Shown piece by piece: positions 1 to 8,504 of a stretch of 64,000 nucleotides of DNA (position 1 is its first letter; every line of letters starts with the position of its first letter). The notes beneath the pieces are model-generated. The model was not told the DNA's origin. It saw nothing but the letters and a program-made list of their open reading frames with translations, and did not search any database. Position numbers and translations under genes: made by a program. Source of the stretch: JAAGZL01 sp050290785 (GTDB taxonomy: Bacteria; Pseudomonadota; Gammaproteobacteria; Chromatiales; Chromatiaceae); the NCBI GenBank assembly GCA_050290785.1, contig JBNKIR010000048.1:29787-93786 (forward strand). Direction: 5' to 3'.

Positions 1-379
1 GATACATGCTCCATGACCAATTGGCGGTACCAATCATCTCATTGATTACTATGCCCAGGGATTCCGGCAGGCCCTGTCCGCCCCACTCCTCCTTGTGGGG
101 GAGGGATGGCCAGCCACTCTCCACATACTGTTGATAGGCCTCTTTAAATCCGGGAGGGGTGGTTACTACGCCGTCCTCAAAGGTGCATCCATGCTTATCA
201 CCGACCTGATTCAGCGGCGCCACCACGCGTTCGGCAAACTTTCCTGCCTCGTCCAGGATCGCGTCGATCATGTCAGGTGTGGCTTCTTCGCAATTCAGCT
301 TGTTGTAGTGCTCTTCTATATTCAGAACTTCGTTCAGAACAAAACGGATATCGCGGTGAGGTACTCTGTATTCGCCCAT
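1..379 (-). CDS. acyl-CoA dehydrogenase, N-terminal part (runs off the window)
   Basis: The first 126 codons of an acyl-CoA dehydrogenase are read leftward from an ATG at 379, and the gene continues past base 1. The start MGEYRVPHRDIRFVLNEVL and the run ATPDMIDAILDEAGKFAERV closely parallel the gene at 727 (MPIYKTPLREMRFVYNELF, TPDLVDAMLDEAGKFCEGR). The two are therefore divergent paralogues of the large FadE-like class that oxidises acyl-CoA to enoyl-CoA and reduces ETF. Only the N-terminal alpha-helical domain is visible, so the FAD-binding part and the catalytic glutamate cannot be checked. It shares a 347-bp regulatory region with its neighbour. Confidence 0.88.
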   Translation of the reverse strand, partial: MGEYRVPHRDIRFVLNEVLNIEEHYNKLNCEEATPDMIDAILDEAGKFAERVVAPLNQVGDKHGCTFEDGVVTTPPGFKEAYQQYVESGWPSLPHKEEWGGQGLPESLGIVINEMIGTANWSWSMY

Positions 380-726
380 GGTATTTAAAGCCTATAATTC
401 AGTTAGTGTTTAAATCGTCAGTGAATCCAGCCATCTGGAAGATGGTGTAAGAGTGGAAGTTTTTGTCCGATTATCCAATAACAAATTGATTCAATATTTA
501 TGTCCAAATTCGCCAGCAGGATAAATTTTAGTAAAAACATGCAATTAAGCTCCGGCGCATCCAGATTTGGTAAGGCCTTTATCTGGAGTCTATACTGTCA
601 TTTTACGTCATAAATACAGATCAGGGAGAAAATTGTCAGGAAATTAGGCGACTTTTGTTATTGGACTTAATGAGAGATTGCAACAATATTTTCTTAACAG
701 ATTAGTTTCGACTTGGGATTGGCCAT
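380..726. promoter_or_regulatory. divergent promoter region between two acyl-CoA dehydrogenase genes
   Basis: This AT-rich, non-coding gap separates two divergently transcribed paralogues and must hold both promoters. A perfect 12-bp inverted repeat is split across it: TCCAATAACAAA at 474-485 and its reverse complement at 654-665, 95 and 62 bases from the two start codons. A small hairpin, CCATCT-GGA-AGATGG, lies near 431-445. A TATACT hexamer near 590 is a possible -10 box for the rightward gene, without a convincing -35. Operator function for the 12-mers is an inference from symmetry; no known regulator consensus was recognised. Confidence 0.4.
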
Positions 727-2517
727 ATGCCTATATATAAGACACCACTGCGTGAGATGCGCTTTGTCTATAACGAATTGTTTGATTCGAAGAGTATCGA
801 GCAGCTGCCAGGTTTTGAAGAGGTTACACCGGATCTGGTCGACGCCATGCTGGACGAGGCCGGGAAGTTCTGTGAAGGGCGCCTGCTCCCTATCAATCAG
901 AGCGGCGATGCTGAGGGGTGCGCATTCGAAGAGGGGTATGTCTCCACTCCGGCCGGTTTTGTCCAGGCATATCGTGAGTTCTGTGAATTAGGCCTGTGCA
1001 GCCTGACCGGGCCGGTGGAATACAACGGCCAAGGGATGCCCAAGACCCTGGGGCTGATGATCGAAGAGATCATCTCCAGCACCAATATGTCATTCAGTCT
1101 CTATCCTGGCCTGACCGGCGGCGCCTGCAATGCCATCCTGGCCAAGGGTAGCGATGAGCTTAAGCAGAGATATCTCCCCAAGATGGTGGAAGGCACCTGG
1201 ACCGGGGCCATGTCCCTAACTGAACCGCACTGTGGTTCCGACCTGGGGATGATTCGCACCAAGGCGGTCCCGAACGATGACCACAGCTATACCATCACCG
1301 GCACCAAGATATTCATCACCGCCGGTGATCATGATCTTAGCGAGAACATAATCCACCTGGTGCTGGCCAGGACCCCTGATGCCCCTAAGGGTATTAAAGG
1401 TATCAGCATGTTCCTGGTCCCTAAATTTTTGGTAGACGAACACTCCGAGGTGGGAGAACCGAACAACGTAAACTGCAGCGCCATCGAGCATAAGATGGGG
1501 ATCAAGGCCTCAGCCACCTGTGTGATGAATTTCGACGCTGCCAAGGGCTATCTGGTGGGTGAACTGAACAAGGGTATGGCCGCCATGTTCATCATGATGA
1601 ACGTCGAACGGCTCGCCGTGGGTATCCAGGGTCTGGGTATCGCCGAGGCCTCATATCAGGGTGCGGTCAACTATGCCAAAGAGCGTCTGCAAGGCCGATC
1701 CCTAACTGGTCCCAAGAGTCCGGATAAGGCGGCAGATCCGCTCCTGGTGCATCCGGATGTAAGGCGTATGCTGTTGACCCAGCGGGCATATACCGAAGGG
1801 TGTCGCGCCCTGGTGGTTTGGGTTGCCAGGGAGCTGGATCTGTCGCGCCATCATCCAGATGCACAACGTCGCCAGGATGCGGAGGATTTTATCGCCCTGA
1901 TGACGCCGGTGGTGAAGGCCTTCAATAGCGATATCGGATCAGAGATGGCCAACCTCGGTGTACAGGTATTGGGCGGGCATGGATATATCAGCGAACATGG
2001 GATGGAACAGTATGTGCGCGATGCCCGTATCGCCCAGATCTATGAAGGCACCAACGGTATTCAGGCCATGGATCTGGTGGGGCGCAAGCTTACCGCCTGC
2101 GATGGTAGATATCTGCAGCAGTTCTTCGGGCCGGTGGAGGAGTATCTCAAACAAAATGGCTCCAATCCCTATCTCAAGAGCTTTATCCAGCCGCTGGGCG
2201 ATGCCTTCGGTAGACTGCAATCCGCAACCAACTATGTTGCAGGGCAACTGAGTTCAGCTCCGGATGACAGCGCTGCCGCCGCCACCGACTACCTTAGGAT
2301 GTTCGGGCTGGTGGCCCTGGGTTATCTGTGGGCGCGTATGGCCGAGGTGGCCAGCGCCAAGGTGAATGGCGGTGAATCAATGTTTTATCAGGCCAAGATC
2401 GACACCGCCCACTTCTATTTCGAGCGTCTGCTGCCCCAATGCGAGGCGCTGCATCAGATCATATTGTCTGGTTCCAGCACCATCATGAAGTTTAATGATG
2501 ATGCCTTTGAGTTATGA
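727..2517 (+). CDS. acyl-CoA dehydrogenase, FadE-like, about 596 residues
   Basis: This catalyses the first, FAD-dependent step of beta-oxidation, acyl-CoA to trans-2-enoyl-CoA, with electrons passed to ETF. The order seen is an N-terminal helical domain (about 1-150), the flavin-binding middle segment with MSLTEPHCGSDLG near residue 160, and the C-terminal helical domain with IYEGTNGIQAMDL, in which E440 is the expected catalytic base. A further C-terminal extension of the acetyl-CoA-dehydrogenase-C-like type makes the protein about 596 residues, longer than the roughly 380 of classical short/medium-chain enzymes. Its stop overlaps the thioesterase start by four bases (ATGA), so translation is probably coupled. 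Chain-length specificity cannot be read from sequence. Confidence 0.95.
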   Translation: MPIYKTPLREMRFVYNELFDSKSIEQLPGFEEVTPDLVDAMLDEAGKFCEGRLLPINQSGDAEGCAFEEGYVSTPAGFVQAYREFCELGLCSLTGPVEYNGQGMPKTLGLMIEEIISSTNMSFSLYPGLTGGACNAILAKGSDELKQRYLPKMVEGTWTGAMSLTEPHCGSDLGMIRTKAVPNDDHSYTITGTKIFITAGDHDLSENIIHLVLARTPDAPKGIKGISMFLVPKFLVDEHSEVGEPNNVNCSAIEHKMGIKASATCVMNFDAAKGYLVGELNKGMAAMFIMMNVERLAVGIQGLGIAEASYQGAVNYAKERLQGRSLTGPKSPDKAADPLLVHPDVRRMLLTQRAYTEGCRALVVWVARELDLSRHHPDAQRRQDAEDFIALMTPVVKAFNSDIGSEMANLGVQVLGGHGYISEHGMEQYVRDARIAQIYEGTNGIQAMDLVGRKLTACDGRYLQQFFGPVEEYLKQNGSNPYLKSFIQPLGDAFGRLQSATNYVAGQLSSAPDDSAAAATDYLRMFGLVALGYLWARMAEVASAKVNGGESMFYQAKIDTAHFYFERLLPQCEALHQIILSGSSTIMKFNDDAFEL

Positions 2518-3011
2518 ATCTACTGTTCAGGCTGATCTGGTTATTCATCACTGCGTCCAGTCGCAAACGCATTGGGTTGACTGATGAAAGCGATTTGCCA
2601 CTGCGGGTACTGCCTACGGACATGGATATAAACATGCATCTGACCAATGCGCGCTACTTGAGCATGATGGATCTGGGCAGGACCGAGTTCATTATCCAGG
2701 CCGGAATGATGAAAGAACTGCTGAAGAGGCGCTGGTTGCCGGTGGTCGCCGTGGCCAACCTGAAGTTTATTAAACAGATAAACCCATTCCAGCGTTTCAA
2801 TCTCATCACCCGTATCGTCGGTTGGGATGAGAAGTGGTTCTTCATGGAGCAGCGCTTTGAGGTGGAAGGGCAGTTGGTTGCACTTGGTGTTATCAAGGGT
2901 CTGTTTCGAGGCAAGAACGGCAAGGTCTCTACGGCGGAGTTACTGGAGTTGGCCGGCCATGAGGGTGAGACCATGGAGCTGCCGGAAGAGTACGCACATA
3001 TATTTCGCTAG
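2514..3011 (+). CDS. hotdog-fold acyl-CoA thioesterase family protein
   Basis: A 165-residue protein with a hydrophobic N-terminus (LLFRLIWLFITAS) that may anchor it to the membrane. The 4HBT-type motif follows at about residues 36-50: DMDINMHLTNARYL, matching D-x-N-x-H-x-x-N-x-x-Y with the catalytic aspartate. The length and N-terminal helix resemble the THEM6-like branch. It most likely hydrolyses acyl-CoA thioesters. It is translationally coupled to the dehydrogenase (ATGA overlap) and lies 34 bases before etfB, which suggests one operon. The substrate is unknown. Confidence 0.85.
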   Translation: MNLLFRLIWLFITASSRKRIGLTDESDLPLRVLPTDMDINMHLTNARYLSMMDLGRTEFIIQAGMMKELLKRRWLPVVAVANLKFIKQINPFQRFNLITRIVGWDEKWFFMEQRFEVEGQLVALGVIKGLFRGKNGKVSTAELLELAGHEGETMELPEEYAHIFR

Positions 3012-3045
3012 TTGGAAACAGTTAACAGTGTTACGGAGAAGATGA

Positions 3046-3798
3046 ATGAAGATACTTGTAGCGGTTAAGAGGGTCGTTGACTACAACGTCAAGATCCGCG
3101 TTGCCTCTGACCAGAGTGGTGTGGATCTGAACAACGTGAAGATGTCCATCAACCCATTCTGTGAGATCGCGGTGGAAGAGGCGATTCGCATCAAGGAGGC
3201 CGGCAAGGCGGACGAGATAGTCGCTGTCTCCATCGGCGTGAAAGAGTGCCAGGAGACCCTGCGCAGTGCCCTGGCCCTGGGGGCGGACCGGGCGATCCTG
3301 ATCGAGACCGATGCCGAGCTGCAACCCCTGGCCGTTGCCAAGCTGCTGCAGAACGTCGCCGTAAAGGAGCAGCCGGATTTGATCATCCTGGGCAAACAGG
3401 CGATCGATGACGACAGCAACCAGACCGGTCAGATGCTGGCGGCGCTCATGGGTCTGCCTCAGGGGACCTTTGCCTCCAAGGTGGATGTGGCAGATGGCAG
3501 CGTTCAGGTCACCCGCGAGATCGACGGCGGACTGGAGACCGTGGCCCTGAACCTGCCTGCGGTGATCACCACAGATCTGCGTCTCAACGAACCGCGCTAC
3601 GCCAAGCTGCCAAATATCATGAAGGCGAAGAAGAAGCCGCTGGAGATCATTCCGGTGGTCGATACCGGCGTGGATATCACGCCACGGCTAAAGACCCTGA
3701 AGGTGGTCGAACCACCGGTACGCCAGGCCGGCATTAAGGTGAAGTCTGTCGAAGAGCTGGTGGAAAAACTCAAGAATGAAGCGAAGGTGATCTCATGA
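3046..3798 (+). CDS. etfB: electron transfer flavoprotein beta subunit
   Basis: A 250-residue ETF beta subunit, the usual length. It starts MKILVAVKRVVDYNVKIRV and carries the beta-ETF signature region VNLPAVITTDLRLNEPRYAKLPNIMKAKKK-like segment near residues 170-205. With EtfA it forms the soluble heterodimer that collects electrons from acyl-CoA dehydrogenases. A GGAGAAG-type ribosome site precedes the ATG. The stop overlaps the etfA start by four bases, fitting the 1:1 subunit ratio. Confidence 0.97.
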   Translation: MKILVAVKRVVDYNVKIRVASDQSGVDLNNVKMSINPFCEIAVEEAIRIKEAGKADEIVAVSIGVKECQETLRSALALGADRAILIETDAELQPLAVAKLLQNVAVKEQPDLIILGKQAIDDDSNQTGQMLAALMGLPQGTFASKVDVADGSVQVTREIDGGLETVALNLPAVITTDLRLNEPRYAKLPNIMKAKKKPLEIIPVVDTGVDITPRLKTLKVVEPPVRQAGIKVKSVEELVEKLKNEAKVIS

Positions 3799-4724
3799 GC
3801 GTATTGATAATAGCTGATCATGACGGGGCCAACATAAAGTCGGCGACGTTGACCACGGTGACCGCGGCCAAAGAGCTGGGTGATGATCTGCATCTCCTGG
3901 TGGCGGGAAGTGGCTGCAGGGCGGCGGCGGAGCAGGCCGCCATGATCGACGGTATAAGCAAGGTATTGCTATGCGATGCTGCGGCCTATGAACAGGCCAT
4001 GCCGGAGAATATATCTCTATTGGTGTCGGGTATCGCGGAAGGTTACAGCCACATCCTGGCCGCGGCCACCACCAGTGGTAAGAACTATATGCCACGTATC
4101 GCCGCCAGGTTGGACGTGGCCCAGATAAGTGACATCGTAACTGTAGAATCGTCCGATACCTTTGTACGTCCCATCTATGCCGGTAATGCCCTGGCCACGG
4201 TCCAGAGCAGCGACGCCATCAAGGTGATCACCGTACGCGGAACGGCCTTTGATGCGGCGGCGGCCGAGGGTGGCTCTGCAGCTATCGAAGAGATAGCGGC
4301 GGCAGAGGCATTTGCCGGTTCCAGTTTTGTCGGTCAGGAGCTGAGTGTATCCGACCGTCCTGAATTGACCGACGCCGATGTGGTGGTCTCGGGCGGACGT
4401 GGTCTGGGCAGCGGCGAAAATTTCAAACTGATCAATGCCCTGGCCGATAAACTGGGCGCTGCGGTTGGTGCGTCACGCGCGGCCGTGGATGCCGGGTACG
4501 TCCCCAATGACTATCAGGTCGGTCAGACCGGTAAGATCGTGGCCCCTAATCTCTACATCGCGGTGGGTATCAGTGGCGCTATTCAGCACCTGGCCGGGAT
4601 GAAGGATAGCAAGGTGATCGTCGCCATCAACAAGGATGAGGATGCCCCCATCTTTGAGGTGGCGGATTATGGTCTGGTGGCCGACCTGTTTGATGCGGTT
4701 CCAGAGCTTGTTGAGAAGGTCTGA
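3795..4724 (+). CDS. etfA: electron transfer flavoprotein alpha subunit
   Basis: A 309-residue ETF alpha subunit with an N-terminal ETF domain. The C-terminal FAD-binding domain has VVSGGRGLGSGENF near residue 197, GASRAAVDAGYVPNDYQVGQTGK, and the ISGAIQHLAGMKDSK and INKDEDAPIF motifs that contact FAD. It is the electron-accepting partner for the acyl-CoA dehydrogenases encoded upstream. The last codons and the TGA stop lie inside the left arm of a long hairpin (4718-4792), so the 3' end of this gene is also the base of an RNA structure. Confidence 0.97.
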   Translation: MSVLIIADHDGANIKSATLTTVTAAKELGDDLHLLVAGSGCRAAAEQAAMIDGISKVLLCDAAAYEQAMPENISLLVSGIAEGYSHILAAATTSGKNYMPRIAARLDVAQISDIVTVESSDTFVRPIYAGNALATVQSSDAIKVITVRGTAFDAAAAEGGSAAIEEIAAAEAFAGSSFVGQELSVSDRPELTDADVVVSGGRGLGSGENFKLINALADKLGAAVGASRAAVDAGYVPNDYQVGQTGKIVAPNLYIAVGISGAIQHLAGMKDSKVIVAINKDEDAPIFEVADYGLVADLFDAVPELVEKV

Positions 4725-4792
4725 AAATTCCGTCCTTAGGTTCGTAGACAGTACATCCATGTACTACTCCTACATCCTGGAATTTTCAGACC
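4718..4792. repeat. long REP-like hairpin covering the etfA stop codon
   Basis: Perfect 14-bp arms at 4718-4731 and 4779-4792 (GGTCTGAAAATTCC and its complement) enclose a second, apical palindrome AGTACA-TCCA-TGTACT at 4750-4765. Shorter matching blocks in between (AGG..GTAG against CTAC..CCT) could extend the stem. The etfA TGA (4722-4724) is in the left arm. No T-run follows, so an intrinsic terminator is unlikely. It resembles REP-type palindromic elements seen in gammaproteobacteria, but no second copy was noticed in the window. Confidence 0.7.
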
Positions 4793-4794
4793 AC

Positions 4795-4856
4795 GGAAAT
4801 CAAATAATGTGATTTTTGATTTCCTTCATTTTCAATCGCTACAACGATTGAAAATG
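4795..4856. repeat. two further tandem hairpins between etfA and ETF-QO
   Basis: Two more perfect inverted repeats follow immediately: GGAAATCAAA at 4795-4804 with its complement at 4815-4824 (10-base loop), then CATTTTCAATCG at 4827-4838 with its complement at 4845-4856 (6-base loop). With the 4718-4792 hairpin they fill almost the whole etfA-ETFQO gap. They could stabilise the etfBA message or uncouple ETF-QO expression from it. The arms are AT-rich and no T-tract follows. Confidence 0.65.
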
Positions 4857-4888
4857 GCGGCACAACTAAATTTAACGGGAGAACGGGC

Positions 4889-6532
4889 GTGGAAAGAGAG
4901 AGCATGAACTATGACGTGGTGATCGTCGGCGGTGGTCCATCTGGTCTTACCGCTTCCATTCGTATCATGCAGTTGGCCGCCGAGCATGGCCTGGAACTCA
5001 GTGTCTGTCTGGTGGAGAAGGGGTCGGAGATCGGCGCCCATATCCTCTCTGGCGCCATTATTGAGCCAACCGCCCTGGCGGAACTGTTTCCTGATTGGAA
5101 AGAGAAGGGCGCTCCCCTGAACACGCCGGTTACGGATGACAGGTTTCTGTTCCTGACCGAGGACAGATCGATCTCTATCCCGGGCTGGACCCTGCCGCCG
5201 CAGATGCACAATCACGGCAACTACATAGCCAGTCTGGGCAACTTCTGTCGCTGGTTGGCGGAACAGGCGGAAGAGTTAGGGGTTGAGTTGTATCCCGGCT
5301 TTGCCGCGGCGGAGGTGTTGTCCAACGAGGATGGATCGGTCAAGGGCATCGCCACCGGCGACATGGGTATCAACCGCCAGGGTGAGCAGAAGGGTAGTTA
5401 TGAACCTGGAATAGAGCTGCATGCCAAGTACACACTGTTTTCTGAGGGTTGCCGCGGTTCCCTGGCGCAACAGCTGATCGAAAGATTCGGATTGGATGTC
5501 GACAGTGAGCCCCAGACCTATGGCCTGGGCATTAAGGAGTTGTGGGAGGTGGATCCGGAGAAACACAGTCCTGGTCTGGCCATGCACACCGCCGGTTGGC
5601 CGCTGCAGCAGGACGTATATGGAGGCAGCTTTATCTATCACCTGGAGGACAACCAGGTGGCGGTCGGTATGGTGGTTGGTCTGGACTACTCCAATCCATT
5701 CCTCTCTCCCTATCAGGAGATGCAGCGCTTCAAGACCCACCCGGCTGTACGTGACCTGTTTGAGGGCGGCAAGCGCATCGCATATGGCGCCCGCACCCTG
5801 AATGAGGGCGGACTGCAGTCCCTGCCCAACCTGGTATTTCCTGGTGGGGCGCTAATCGGGGATAGCGCCGGATTTCTCAACGTACCCAAGATCAAGGGCA
5901 CCCACACCGCGATGAAGAGCGGACTGCTGGCGGCCGAGGGTGTGGTAGACGCCCTGTCTCAGGGTCGTGGCAATGACGAATTGGTTACTTACGCCGATGC
6001 GGTTGAAGAGTCCTGGCTTAAGCAGGAGTTGTATGTGGCGCGCAACTTTCGTCCAGCCTTCTCCAAGTGGGGGCTGCTGGGCGGCACCCTGTATGCCGGT
6101 ATCGATTTGAAGGTGCTGCGGGGCAGGGCCCCCTGGACCCTGAGCCATCATGGCGAGGATAGAAAACAGCTTAGGCCGGCGCGTGACTGCCAGCCGATCG
6201 CATATCCAAAACCTGACGGCAAGGTCACCTTTGATCGCCTCAGTTCGGTCTATCTCTCCAGTACCAACCATGAAGAGGATCAGCCGGTCCATCTGCGGCT
6301 GGAGGACGAGTCGGTCCCGATCTCCATAAACCTCAAGGATTATGACGCCCCGGAGCAGCGTTATTGTCCGGCTGGGGTGTATGAAATCGTGGAAGAGGGG
6401 GGCGATCAGAGGCTGCAGATCAACGCGCAGAACTGTCTGCACTGCAAGGCCTGTGATATCAAGGATCCGACACGCAACATACGTTGGACCACGCCCGAGG
6501 GGAGTGGCGGTCCCAACTATCCCAATATGTAG
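4889..6532 (+). CDS. electron transfer flavoprotein-ubiquinone oxidoreductase
   Basis: This 547-residue membrane-associated flavo-iron-sulfur enzyme moves electrons from reduced ETF to ubiquinone. The N-terminal dinucleotide-binding motif VVIVGGGPSGLTASIRI is at residues 10-26. The C-terminal 4Fe-4S ligands are in CPAGVYEIV and NCLHCKACDIKDP (about residues 490-530). The start is chosen as GTG at 4889 because MERESM is a conserved N-terminus of this family; an internal ATG at 4904 is the alternative. It completes the acyl-CoA dehydrogenase to quinone electron path together with etfBA. Confidence 0.96.
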   Translation: MERESMNYDVVIVGGGPSGLTASIRIMQLAAEHGLELSVCLVEKGSEIGAHILSGAIIEPTALAELFPDWKEKGAPLNTPVTDDRFLFLTEDRSISIPGWTLPPQMHNHGNYIASLGNFCRWLAEQAEELGVELYPGFAAAEVLSNEDGSVKGIATGDMGINRQGEQKGSYEPGIELHAKYTLFSEGCRGSLAQQLIERFGLDVDSEPQTYGLGIKELWEVDPEKHSPGLAMHTAGWPLQQDVYGGSFIYHLEDNQVAVGMVVGLDYSNPFLSPYQEMQRFKTHPAVRDLFEGGKRIAYGARTLNEGGLQSLPNLVFPGGALIGDSAGFLNVPKIKGTHTAMKSGLLAAEGVVDALSQGRGNDELVTYADAVEESWLKQELYVARNFRPAFSKWGLLGGTLYAGIDLKVLRGRAPWTLSHHGEDRKQLRPARDCQPIAYPKPDGKVTFDRLSSVYLSSTNHEEDQPVHLRLEDESVPISINLKDYDAPEQRYCPAGVYEIVEEGGDQRLQINAQNCLHCKACDIKDPTRNIRWTTPEGSGGPNYPNM

Positions 6533-6568
6533 TTCACCCCTGCCGAAAGAGATTGTGAGACGGGCGAA

Positions 6569-7636
6569 ATGAAGCAAACCATCACAGTTCCTACAGGTTA
6601 TGTGAAGCAGCTGCTGGATCAGGTTGCCGCGCAGAACTATGACGTCAATGAACTGCTTGAGAGCGTCGGGATAGACCCGGCCGAGATCCGGCATCAGACG
6701 GAATTTCCCGCCAAGAAATTCGGTTACCTCTATCAGCGCATCATGTATATCACTCAGGATGAGTATTTCGGCATGCCCAGCGGTGGCCGGTTACCCAACG
6801 GTGCCTTCCGCATGATGTGTCATGCCATCATCCAGTGTAGAAATCTGGGGCATGCCATACGCCGTGCCAGCGATTTTCACGAGATAGTGAAGGGGACAAA
6901 GATAAAACCCAAACTGGAAAAGAAGGGGCGCTTCGCCAAGGTTACCTTCGCCGGTCTGGACAGTCTGGATAAATCGGAGGTGGAAGAGCTGATCGCTTCA
7001 GAACCCCCTTCCAGTATCTGTACCTCCCTTTCCATGTGGCACCACTTCACCAGTTGGTTGATCGGTGAGCGGCTGGAACTGCGGGCGGCCTATTTTAAGT
7101 TCCCGGAAGAGGAGGCGATTCCAGGTATCCAGACCAAGTTCCAGTCCGAACTCAGGTTCAGTCAGCACGATAACGCCATGGTATTCCCGGCGCGCTATCT
7201 GGAGTATCCCATAATCCAGACCGAAGAGACCCTGCACGGTTTCTTGAAGACAGCACCCTATCAGCTGTTGGTGATGGAGGATGACAGCACCAGTCTGAAA
7301 TCCCAGATAGTCGCCCTGATTGGGCGCGACTTCAGCATGCCTATCCCGACGGCCAAGCAGGTGGCGGACACTCTGAATATGTCCTTGTCCAAGCTGCGGC
7401 GCCGACTGCTGGAGGAGGACACCACCTTTCAGCAGATCAAGGATGAATGTCGCAAAAAGACCGCCGTCAACTATATGAACTCTCCCCAGCTCTCCATCAA
7501 TGACGTGGCCGGCCTGATGGGGTTCGAGGAGACATCCGCCTTTTTCCGTTCCTTCAAACGCTGGACCGGGATGACCCCGGGCGAGTATCGGCAGAGTGAA
7601 CAGTACCGTGATCAGCTGCAGTCCAAACAGGGGTGA
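6569..7636 (+). CDS. AraC-family transcriptional regulator
   Basis: A 355-residue regulator. The N-terminal roughly 200 residues look like the arabinose-binding-type ligand domain of the OruR/ArgR-like AraC group. The C-terminal double helix-turn-helix spans about 260-345 and includes VADTLNMSLSKLRRRL and SINDVAGLMGFEETSAFFRSF followed by W-GMTPGEYR. It lies 36 bases after ETF-QO on the same strand and may regulate the acyl-CoA/ETF genes. The effector is unknown. Confidence 0.92.
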   Translation: MKQTITVPTGYVKQLLDQVAAQNYDVNELLESVGIDPAEIRHQTEFPAKKFGYLYQRIMYITQDEYFGMPSGGRLPNGAFRMMCHAIIQCRNLGHAIRRASDFHEIVKGTKIKPKLEKKGRFAKVTFAGLDSLDKSEVEELIASEPPSSICTSLSMWHHFTSWLIGERLELRAAYFKFPEEEAIPGIQTKFQSELRFSQHDNAMVFPARYLEYPIIQTEETLHGFLKTAPYQLLVMEDDSTSLKSQIVALIGRDFSMPIPTAKQVADTLNMSLSKLRRRLLEEDTTFQQIKDECRKKTAVNYMNSPQLSINDVAGLMGFEETSAFFRSFKRWTGMTPGEYRQSEQYRDQLQSKQG

Positions 7637-7716
7637 CAGGGAATAAAATATACCCCAATGTTTTCAGGATAGTTTATGCTTCTCTTGTATTCGGAAAGAA
7701 AATTAGGAGGCGTAGA

Positions 7717-7950
7717 ATGGATATAGACCTTGCCGATGTAACCGTCCATATAGACGAGAGCCTGGATGAAGAGGGTAGGAGAAAACTGGAGGAAGCGTTT
7801 CGTATCCGTGACGGTGTCGTTTCTGTCCGAATAAATCCAGACCGTCCCCACCTGGTGTCTATTGAATACAATCCGAAGGTGATCAAGTCCCGTGATCTGG
7901 TGGACATCCCGCGTTTTCAGGGACTGCGTGGGGAGCTGGTTGGGCTCTAA
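7717..7950 (+). CDS. small HMA-fold-like protein without metal-binding cysteines
   Basis: A 77-residue protein. The start at 7717 is chosen because a strong TAGGAGG site sits just upstream; the reading frame is open further upstream to a GTG at 7633, but without a comparable site. The pattern VTVHIDESLDEEGRRKLEEAF..DGVVSVRI.....HLVSIEYNP follows the beta-alpha-beta-beta layout of heavy-metal-associated domains. There is no cysteine at all, so it cannot bind metal through the usual CxxC. Its role is unknown. Confidence 0.75.
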   Translation: MDIDLADVTVHIDESLDEEGRRKLEEAFRIRDGVVSVRINPDRPHLVSIEYNPKVIKSRDLVDIPRFQGLRGELVGL

Positions 7951-8075
7951 ATAGCCATGACTTTTCTGGGTCACCACTAATCTATACTTTTAGATGAGGT
8001 GATTGAAAAGAGGGTCTTCTATGCTATACCAATAGGTTATATACAGTTGAAAACTGACCCTGTTGAGTCGTTGCC

Positions 8076-8492
8076 ATGGAAGAACTGCTGCTGAATGGAC
8101 TCCGTGAATTATCCAAGACCGCATTCCCCCGCAAATGTACAACATGTGGCAGGGTATATGATTCCTTTGAGCAATTTGTTCACGAAACCCGTCGATTAGA
8201 GGGGGGGAGTGGATTAATGGAAAATCTCGGTTGTCCTGAAGAAGGGGATGCTCCAATTCTAGAGATTTATCGAAACTGTATTTGTGGTTCTACATTAATG
8301 GAATTCCTCTATAACCGGCGTGATGCCTCCAAGAATGGTAGGCGTTGCCGTATAATTTTTGGAAAACTTGTAGAGGTGTTGGTTGAGAAGGGGCTCTCCA
8401 GAGATGATGCAAGAAATGAGTTGTTACTGATACTGCAATTTGACAAAAGCCCATTGCTGGAGAGTATGGGTATTCAGATAAAACTCAAGTAA
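8076..8492 (+). CDS. hypothetical protein with paired-cysteine (zinc-finger-like) motifs
   Basis: A 138-residue protein of no recognised function. Two cysteine clusters are visible, KCTTCGRVYDSFEQF (about 20-34) and NCICGSTLMEFLYNRRD (about 68-84). Together they could form one four-cysteine zinc site. The C-terminal half is helical and charged. The sequence looks like a conserved protein rather than random coding, and it is flanked by regulators in an otherwise metabolic region. Confidence 0.7.
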   Translation: MEELLLNGLRELSKTAFPRKCTTCGRVYDSFEQFVHETRRLEGGSGLMENLGCPEEGDAPILEIYRNCICGSTLMEFLYNRRDASKNGRRCRIIFGKLVEVLVEKGLSRDDARNELLLILQFDKSPLLESMGIQIKLK

Positions 8493-8504
8493 TCTACATA
8501 ACTG

